A DNA stretch of 64,000 nucleotides from an uncultured Collinsella sp. Its GTDB lineage: Bacteria; Actinomycetota; Coriobacteriia; Coriobacteriales; Coriobacteriaceae. The stretch's first letter is position 1. Every line of letters begins with the position of its first letter. Positions 59,179-64,000 of the stretch are shown piece after piece. Under the pieces are notes generated by a model that was given only the letters and a program-made list of their open reading frames with translations, was not told where the DNA came from and searched no databases. Where the stretch lies: positions 62,001 to 126,000 of the forward strand of contig CAJJZP010000003.1 of NCBI GenBank assembly GCA_905197665.1, read 5' to 3'. The translations under genes and the position numbers were made by a program.

Positions 59179-60117
59179 ATGCCGACGCCGTTGACCGAAC
59201 TTTTTTCGCCCGCCTGCCATTTGTGTCCGCGTCGTTGCGGTGCGGTGCGCGACGAGGGTGCGCACGGCGTATGCGGTGCCGATGACACGCTCAAGGTGGC
59301 CCGCGCGGCGCTTCATATGTGGGAGGAGCCGCCTATCTCGGGCGAGGCCGGTTCGGGCACGATCTTCTTTAGCGGCTGCTCGCTCAAATGTATCTATTGT
59401 CAGAACCACGAGATCTCGACGGGCAATTTTGGGCTTGAGATTTCGCCCGAGCGCCTGGTCGAGATTATGCTGGAGCTGCAGGACCAAGGTGCCAATAACA
59501 TCAATCTGGTGACGGCGACGCATTATGCTCACCTGCTGCCGGTCGCGATTGCCGCAGCTCGGGAGCGCGGACTGGTCATTCCAATCGTCTACAACACGAG
59601 CGGTTATGAGCGCGCGAGTGCCGTGGCGGCGCTCGGCGATTTGGTCGACGTGTGGCTTACCGACTTTAAGTATGCCAATGCGGCGCTTGCGCAGTCACTC
59701 TCTCATATTAAGGACTACCCGCGCGTGGCTGTGTCGGGTCTGGCCCAGATGGCGCGCGAGATTGAGCGCCGCGGGGGAGAGCTGGTAGACGGGGACGGGC
59801 TCATGAAGCGCGGCATAATCGTGCGTCATCTGGTGCTGCCGGGGCATGCGGACGATTCGTGCCGCGTGTTGGACCTGGTGTGGCAGACGGTGGGCGACGT
59901 GCCGATCTCGGTCATGAACCAGTACACGCCCAATGCCCTCATGCGCGAACAAGGCGGCGACCTGGCGCGCGCCGTGACGCGCGAGGAGTACGAGCAGGTG
60001 CTCGACCATGCCGACGACCTGGGCTTTACGACGATGTTTTGGCAAGAAGGCGGAGCGGTAGACGAGAGCTTCACCCCAGCCTTCGACACCACCGGCGTCC
60101 TCACCAGCGCAAAGTAG
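59179..60117 (+). CDS. Radical SAM protein, PFL-activating-enzyme-like (COG1313 type)
   Basis: This 312-aa protein has an N-terminal Cys cluster, CHLCPRRCGAVRDEGAHGVCG, and the radical SAM motif CSLKCIYC (about residues 66-73) that holds the 4Fe-4S cluster. Next come QNHEIS, NINLVTATHYAHLLP, and MNQYTPNALM near the end. This is the family annotated as putative pyruvate formate-lyase activating enzyme; the real target is unknown since no glycyl radical enzyme gene adjoins. ATG 59179 follows TTGGAGC; it is not coupled to neighbours. Confidence 0.87.
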   Translation: MPTPLTELFSPACHLCPRRCGAVRDEGAHGVCGADDTLKVARAALHMWEEPPISGEAGSGTIFFSGCSLKCIYCQNHEISTGNFGLEISPERLVEIMLELQDQGANNINLVTATHYAHLLPVAIAAARERGLVIPIVYNTSGYERASAVAALGDLVDVWLTDFKYANAALAQSLSHIKDYPRVAVSGLAQMAREIERRGGELVDGDGLMKRGIIVRHLVLPGHADDSCRVLDLVWQTVGDVPISVMNQYTPNALMREQGGDLARAVTREEYEQVLDHADDLGFTTMFWQEGGAVDESFTPAFDTTGVLTSAK

Positions 60118-60128
60118 CACATTCGCCG

Positions 60129-60163
60129 ATGATTTTTCTGGGACGGGGATTAAAAAATCATCG
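60129..60163. terminator. Terminator after the radical SAM gene
   Basis: gatgattttt and aaaaaatcatc form an A/T-rich stem around ctgggacggggat. It is placed 12 bp after the stop codon. Confidence 0.5.
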
Positions 60164-60227
60164 AGAGGATCGCCTGCTCGAAAAGTTGTCAAAATAGCCA
60201 CGCCCCAAAAAGACTGGTTATTGGGCG

Positions 60228-60255
60228 TTGACAGTTGGCGAGCCGTAGGTAAAAT
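60228..60255 (+). promoter_or_regulatory. Promoter of tRNA-Ala
   Basis: A consensus -35 TTGACA (60228-60233), 16-bp spacer and -10 TAAAAT (60250-60255) predict a start about 7 bases before the tRNA. Confidence 0.75.
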
Positions 60256-60268
60256 ATCGACTTGTCCT

Positions 60269-60341
60269 GGGGACGTAGCTCAGTTGGGAGAGCGCTGCCG
60301 TCGCATGGCAGAGGCCGAGGGTTCGACTCCCTTCGTCTCCA
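60269..60341 (+). tRNA. tRNA-Ala (anticodon CGC)
   Basis: This 73-nt cloverleaf has the acceptor stem ggggacg/cgtctcc with the G3:U70 pair that marks alanine tRNAs, D-arm gctcagttgggagagc, anticodon stem-loop ctgccgtcgcatggcag with loop gtcgcat (anticodon CGC), and T-arm gagggttcgactccc followed by acceptor strand and discriminator A. CCA is not encoded (ACC follows). It reads GCG codons. Confidence 0.95.
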
Positions 60342-60356
60342 CCCTTGGATTTGATA

Positions 60357-60388
60357 AGCCGCTGACATTGTGTCGGCGGCTTTTTTTA
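60357..60388 (+). terminator. tRNA-Ala terminator
   Basis: agccgctgaca and tgtcggcggct form an 11-bp stem, with a ttg loop, followed by ttttttt. It lies 15 bp past the tRNA. Confidence 0.85.
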
Positions 60389-60405
60389 AAAGAAAGGGCT
60401 GTACC

Positions 60406-60846
60406 ATGGCCGAGCTTGAGTCCCAACCACTGTCTGCCGAGGAACGCGCCGAGTTGGAAGAGCTCCGCGCCGAGAAGGCCCGCCGCGAGGCCCAGGAAGA
60501 GGCACGTCGCGAGCGTGAGGAGCTGACCGCCCTGCGTGCCGAGCGTGCGAAGGCCGAGGAGGCCGCCGCGAACGTCGCCCCCGCGCCCAAGCCCGCCGCC
60601 GCGAAGCCCGCGCCCACCGCACCTAAACCTCAGCCTAAAAAGGTCGCTCGTTCCAAGTCCGTCGAGCCCAAGCCGAGCCGTGACGAGATGACCTTTGCCC
60701 AGCGCATGGTTACCTCCAAGGAGCCTACGGGCGAGAACGAGATCCCTGGCATGGCGCCGGCTCAAAAAATCATCATTGTCCTTGCCCTCATCGCGTTTGT
60801 CATCTTTATGGGCTACACGATCCTGACCAGCATGGGCCTGCTCTAG
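60406..60846 (+). CDS. Single-pass membrane protein with coiled coil, unknown
   Basis: This 146-aa protein has residues about 8-55 as a Glu/Arg/Ala heptad-rich coiled coil (LSAEERAELEELRAEKARRE), then a Pro/Lys/Ala linker (PKPAAAKPAPTAPKPQPKK). One membrane helix (IIIVLALIAFVIFMGYTIL) lies near the C-terminus, so the bulk is cytosolic with a tail anchor. No family is recognised; it looks like a lineage-specific cell-envelope protein. A T-rich hairpin (gccgctgac/gtcggcggc) just upstream at 60357-60386 probably terminates the tRNA gene, so this gene may depend on read-through or its own weak promoter. Confidence 0.75.
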   Translation: MAELESQPLSAEERAELEELRAEKARREAQEEARREREELTALRAERAKAEEAAANVAPAPKPAAAKPAPTAPKPQPKKVARSKSVEPKPSRDEMTFAQRMVTSKEPTGENEIPGMAPAQKIIIVLALIAFVIFMGYTILTSMGLL

Positions 60847-60930
60847 CCCATTCGCGCTGGGTGCCATGCCCGAACACTCTGCCCTTTTCCAACCCTCAAC
60901 CTCTGCACAACGCATCCGAAAGGTCGCCCC

Positions 60931-62436
60931 ATGGCTTTGACCGACATCTCGCATCCCACCGACATTGCAATGCTCACCGATCTGTACGAGCTCACTATGG
61001 CCCAGGGCCTGTGGGAGAGCGGCAAGGCCAATGAGCAGGGTTGTTTTACCGCGTTTTACCGCGACCATCCTTTTGGCAGCGCCTATGCCGTCATGTGCGG
61101 CACCGCCGAACTGCCCGAGCTGGTCGAGAATCTGCGCTTTACGCCCGAGGACATCGACTACCTCGCCTCGCTCCAGGCCCCGGCCGGCGGCGCGATGTTC
61201 AAGCCTGGATTCCTCGACTACCTGCGCGATTTTCGTGCGCATGTAAACATCGACGCCGTGCCCGAGGGCGAGCTCGTCTTTCCGCGCGAGCCCATGGTTC
61301 GCGTCACCGGCCCCGCGCTGGAGTGCCAGCTGCTTGAGACGGCGCTGCTCAACATCGTTGGGTTCCAGACGCTTGTCGCCACCAAGACGGCGCGCGTGGT
61401 GCTGGCGGCGGACGGCCGTCCCGTTGCCGAGTTTGGCCTGCGCCGCGCTCAGGGTCCCGATGGCGGCTTGGCCGTCGCGCGCGCGAGCTACGTTGCCGGC
61501 TGCTCCTCTACGTCCAATGTGCTCGCCGGCCGCCGCTACGGTATTCCCGTCTTTGGCACGCATGCGCACAGCTGGGTGATGAGCTTCGATTCCGAGCTCG
61601 AGGCCTTCCGCGCCTTTGCCAAGTCGAGCCCCAAGAACTGTACGCTGCTCATCGACACCTATGACGTGCGCGAGGGCTGTGAACATGCCATTACGGTTGC
61701 CAAGGAGATGGAAGCGGTGGGCGAGCGCCTGTCGGCCATTCGCATCGACTCCGGCGACCTCGCCAAGCTCTCTAAGTATGTGCGCGGCCGTTTTGATGCC
61801 GAGGGCCTGCCCTATGTGGGGATCTCGGTTTCTAACGATTTGGATGAGTACACGATTCAGTCGCTGCTCGACCAGGGCGCGCCCATCGACAGCTTTGGCG
61901 TGGGTACCAAGCTTGCGACCTGCTATGACCAGCCGGCGCTGGGCGGCGTGTACAAGCTTTCCGCCCGCCGTGCGAGCGAGGCAGATCCATGGACGCCGGT
62001 GGTCAAGCTCTCTGAGCAGCCATACAAGCGCACGATCCCGGGTGTGCAACGCGTGCGCCGTTATTACGACGGCTTTGGCGGCCCGGTCTGCGACATGATC
62101 TACGACGAGGACCATCTGGCGGGGGAGGGCGCCGCGCGCGGCAATACCCTTGTGGCCGTGAACGATGCCGCCCTGGTGACCGACGTGTCCGAACTCGAGT
62201 ATCGCGAGCTGCTGGTGCCGATCGTGCGCGATGGCAGTGCGGTGGCTCCGCGTGAGAGCATCCAGGACGCGCGCGAGCGCTGTGCTTGGGCGCTCGACCA
62301 TCTGGACGCAGCTTTCAAGCGCTTCCTGTACCCGCAGACCTATGTGGTGGGTATGGAGCAGGGCCTGGCTCAGGTGCGCGACGAGCTCGTGCGTAAGAAC
62401 ATGGCCGCGGCCTCTGCCTTTCCCTGGGCTCACTAA
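60931..62436 (+). CDS. pncB: Nicotinate phosphoribosyltransferase
   Basis: This enzyme makes nicotinate mononucleotide from nicotinic acid and PRPP in NAD salvage. The 501-aa protein is typical: MLTDLYELTMAQGLWESG at the start, EFGLRRAQGPDGGLAVARASYVAGCSSTSNVLAG and FGTHAHSWVMSF with the conserved His. The phosphate-binding part contains RIDSGDLAKLS and SNDLDEYTI, then FGVGTKLATC. The ATG follows CGAAAGGTC. It is separated from proB by 79 bp without a clear terminator. Confidence 0.95.
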   Translation: MALTDISHPTDIAMLTDLYELTMAQGLWESGKANEQGCFTAFYRDHPFGSAYAVMCGTAELPELVENLRFTPEDIDYLASLQAPAGGAMFKPGFLDYLRDFRAHVNIDAVPEGELVFPREPMVRVTGPALECQLLETALLNIVGFQTLVATKTARVVLAADGRPVAEFGLRRAQGPDGGLAVARASYVAGCSSTSNVLAGRRYGIPVFGTHAHSWVMSFDSELEAFRAFAKSSPKNCTLLIDTYDVREGCEHAITVAKEMEAVGERLSAIRIDSGDLAKLSKYVRGRFDAEGLPYVGISVSNDLDEYTIQSLLDQGAPIDSFGVGTKLATCYDQPALGGVYKLSARRASEADPWTPVVKLSEQPYKRTIPGVQRVRRYYDGFGGPVCDMIYDEDHLAGEGAARGNTLVAVNDAALVTDVSELEYRELLVPIVRDGSAVAPRESIQDARERCAWALDHLDAAFKRFLYPQTYVVGMEQGLAQVRDELVRKNMAAASAFPWAH

Positions 62437-62515
62437 TTCCTTGGGCGGTAGGGGCGAGTCACGCTTCCCTGGCCGCCGGCTCGGCCGTTCGCTGAACAGT
62501 TGATTGGTTTGACGT

Positions 62516-63643
62516 ATGACGACTTCTTATAAAACGATGGTGGTAAAGATCGGTTCGTCCACGGTGGTGGGCGCCGACGGCAAGGTCAACCGCGCCTTTA
62601 TCGGCGGGCTTGCCGACCAGGCCGCAGCGCTGCGCGAGCTTGGCTGGCGCCTGATCGTGGTGAGCTCGGGCGCCATTGCCTGCGGCTATCCCGTGCTGGG
62701 CTTCGACCGTAAGCCGGTCGGCGACCTGCCGAGCCTGCAGGCCTGCGCCTCGGCCGGTCAGTGCATCATCTCGTCGGCCTACGACGAGGAGTTCCATGCG
62801 CGCGACCTGCTCACCTCGCTCGTGCTGCTCACGCGTCACGACACGGCGCGCCGCACGTCCTACCTGCACGCGCGCGACGCCCTGCTTCGCCTGGTGGAGC
62901 TCGGCGTGGTGCCGGTCGTCAACGAGAACGATACCGTCACCGTCGATGAGATCAAGTTTGGCGACAACGACACGCTGGCGGCGCTTGTGAGCTGCCTGGT
63001 TTCTGCCGATCTGTGCGTGACGCTCTCGGACATCGATGGCCTCTACACCGCCAATCCGCATGAGGATCCGACGGCCGAGTTTATCCCGGTCGTGCATAAG
63101 ATCGATGCCAAGATTATCGCCTCGGCGGGCGATTCTTCCACATCGGTGGGTACGGGCGGCATGATCACCAAGATTCGCGCGAGCCGCATTCTCATGACGG
63201 CGGGCATTCAAAGCGTGATTTGCTCGGGCGAGGAGCCCGATGCGCTCGTGCGTCTGGCCCGCGGCGAGAGCGTGGGTACGCTGTTCGATCCGCCGGCGGA
63301 GCGCCTGGACATTGCGCCGCGCAAGTTGTGGATTGCACTGGGCGACAAGGCGCACGGCTCGGTGACGGTCGATGACGGCGCCGCGAAGGCGCTGGTCAGC
63401 CGCGGATCGTCGCTGCTCGCGGTGGGTATTCGCGAGGTCGATGGCCAGTTTGCCGAGGGCGATGTGCTCGACGTGTGCGACCCGAGCGGCATGGTTGTCG
63501 CCCGCGGTATCGCTGAGGCCGATTCGGACGTGCTGGAGCTTGCCGCCGGCCGCCGCCAGGACCAGATTGCCGGCAACCGTCTACTGGCAGACCTAGCCGA
63601 GAAGCCCGCAATCCATCGAGATAATCTGATCGTCTTCGCCTAA
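62516..63643 (+). CDS. proB: Glutamate 5-kinase
   Basis: This enzyme catalyses the first step of proline synthesis, phosphorylating glutamate. The 375-aa protein has the amino acid kinase domain: VVKIGSSTVVGADGKVN, LIVVSSGAIACG, NENDTVTVDEIKFGDNDTLAALVS, LSDIDGLYTANPHEDPTAEFI, GTGGMITKIRASRI. A C-terminal PUA domain (KALVSRGSSLLAVGIREVDGQF) follows. The protein starts MTTSYKT. proA, usually next, is not present in the remaining sequence; a terminator follows instead. Confidence 0.95.
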   Translation: MTTSYKTMVVKIGSSTVVGADGKVNRAFIGGLADQAAALRELGWRLIVVSSGAIACGYPVLGFDRKPVGDLPSLQACASAGQCIISSAYDEEFHARDLLTSLVLLTRHDTARRTSYLHARDALLRLVELGVVPVVNENDTVTVDEIKFGDNDTLAALVSCLVSADLCVTLSDIDGLYTANPHEDPTAEFIPVVHKIDAKIIASAGDSSTSVGTGGMITKIRASRILMTAGIQSVICSGEEPDALVRLARGESVGTLFDPPAERLDIAPRKLWIALGDKAHGSVTVDDGAAKALVSRGSSLLAVGIREVDGQFAEGDVLDVCDPSGMVVARGIAEADSDVLELAAGRRQDQIAGNRLLADLAEKPAIHRDNLIVFA

Positions 63644-63656
63644 CCAATTGACGCTG

Positions 63657-63758
63657 CAAACGCCCCTAAGCGGCAATCTGACGTTCAATCGTCGGGCATG
63701 ACCAAAAGGTCAATGCCCTCCTCTTTCACGTCACCTTGATCGCTTAGGGGCGTTTTCG
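63657..63758 (+). terminator. Long-range hairpin after proB
   Basis: aaacgcccctaagcg at 63659 and cgcttaggggcgtttt near 63742-63757 pair perfectly, with about 68 nt between them containing a second stem (gggcatgaccaa/ggtcaatgccc). T-rich sequence follows, as in an intrinsic terminator with a branched loop. Confidence 0.75.
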
Positions 63759-63789
63759 CTTTCCGTCCTCTACCTGCGGCGTTGTCGTC

Positions 63790-63866
63790 GGCGGCACTTC
63801 GGGACGTTCCTTTTGTGCCGGCAGTTGGGGACACCCCTTTTGTGCCGGCGGACGCGGGCGCTCCTT
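63790..63866. repeat. TGCCGGCA/GGGGAC repeat cluster 3
   Basis: Three tandem units are seen: gcacttcgggacgttccttt, tgtgccggcagttggggacacc, and tgtgccggcggacgcgggcgctcctt. It lies just past the stop codon of the minus-strand gene entering from the right edge. Confidence 0.7.
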
Positions 63867-63868
63867 TG

Positions 63869-64000
63869 CTAGAAGATCCGTCGCAGATCTCCACGGTTGA
63901 GGGACTCGTCGAAGAGGTGCTTGAATACCACACTGCCGTGCAGGCCGTCGTGCTCGAACTCGTTGGTCACCCAGGCGTGCGAGTTACCCACGCGGCTGAG
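63869..64000 (-). CDS. 3' end of a gene entering from the right edge
   Basis: The minus strand reads 43 codons from the window edge to TAG at 63871-63869, giving ...HAWVTNEFEHDGLHGSVVFKH and a final DLRRIF. Codon use is strongly G/C-third, as in the neighbours, so this is likely real coding sequence. The family cannot be told from this fragment. Confidence 0.6.
   Translation of the reverse strand, partial: LSRVGNSHAWVTNEFEHDGLHGSVVFKHLFDESLNRGDLRRIF

Noticed and set aside
60280..62433. 717-codon minus-strand open frame opposite the coiled-coil gene and pncB, also covering tRNA-Ala
   Set aside because: It overlaps a tRNA and pncB, so it is a composition-driven shadow.

Overview
The window looks like a chromosomal segment of a GC-rich, Gram-positive gut actinomycete of the class Coriobacteriia, most likely Collinsella or a close relative. 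This is judged from gene families, codon bias toward G/C third positions, purine-rich ribosome binding sites, GTG/TTG starts and the style of the small intergenic repeats. No marker gene such as 16S rRNA is present, so the genus is an inference.

Left part (1-28.1 kb): mostly ordinary housekeeping and nutrient genes. They are a DegV-like gene broken by an in-frame TGA, HAD phosphatases, a PepV-type dipeptidase, the pstSCAB phosphate importer, an ABC-F ATPase, a DtxR/MntR-like regulator, a heavy-metal efflux cluster (ArsR regulator, HMA metallochaperone, P1B ATPase) with visible operators, a DEDDh exonuclease, an ArsP/manganese-type permease, a YaiI/YqxD protein, a nitroreductase, two tandem histidine phosphatases, two M20 peptidases, and serA/serC. 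Two paralogous proteins of unknown role with a C-terminal Vsr/DUF559-like region lie at 14.7-15.9 kb and 24.3-25.4 kb. The first is bracketed by short inverted-repeat elements.

Defence island (28.2-46.1 kb): a type 1 BREX phage-defence locus in canonical order (brxA, brxB, brxC, pglX, pglZ, brxL) with unusual features. PglX is encoded in two pieces, an 831-aa methyltransferase part and a 322-aa C-terminal part. Between them sits an AT-richer gene for a HEPN-type protein with an R-x4-H motif. An 11-G homopolymer lies exactly at the predicted brxA start, with a long hairpin just upstream. BrxL has a long acidic N-terminal extension. Two unrecognised genes (450 aa and 63 aa) follow brxL, then a DUF3800 gene on the other strand flanked by matching terminator-like repeats. 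A shortened Phd/YefM-like antitoxin lies upstream.

Right part (46.2-64 kb): a CPA1-type K+/H+ antiporter, a metallophosphatase, a flippase-like membrane protein, ATP-dependent PEP carboxykinase, a B3/B4-domain protein, a MarR regulator, an intact DegV protein, an MGMT-like protein, trpS, a WecA/TagO-type transferase, a probable 6S RNA, a PFL-activase-like radical SAM protein, tRNA-Ala(CGC), pncB and proB.

Several non-coding repeat families recur between genes. They include a CCACCACAAAGG hairpin (six copies), a TGCCGGCA/GGGGACGTTCC family (three clusters), and a pair of about 300-bp elements with CTAAGTGAGTAGAC inverted repeats bracketing the 45-49 kb segment.
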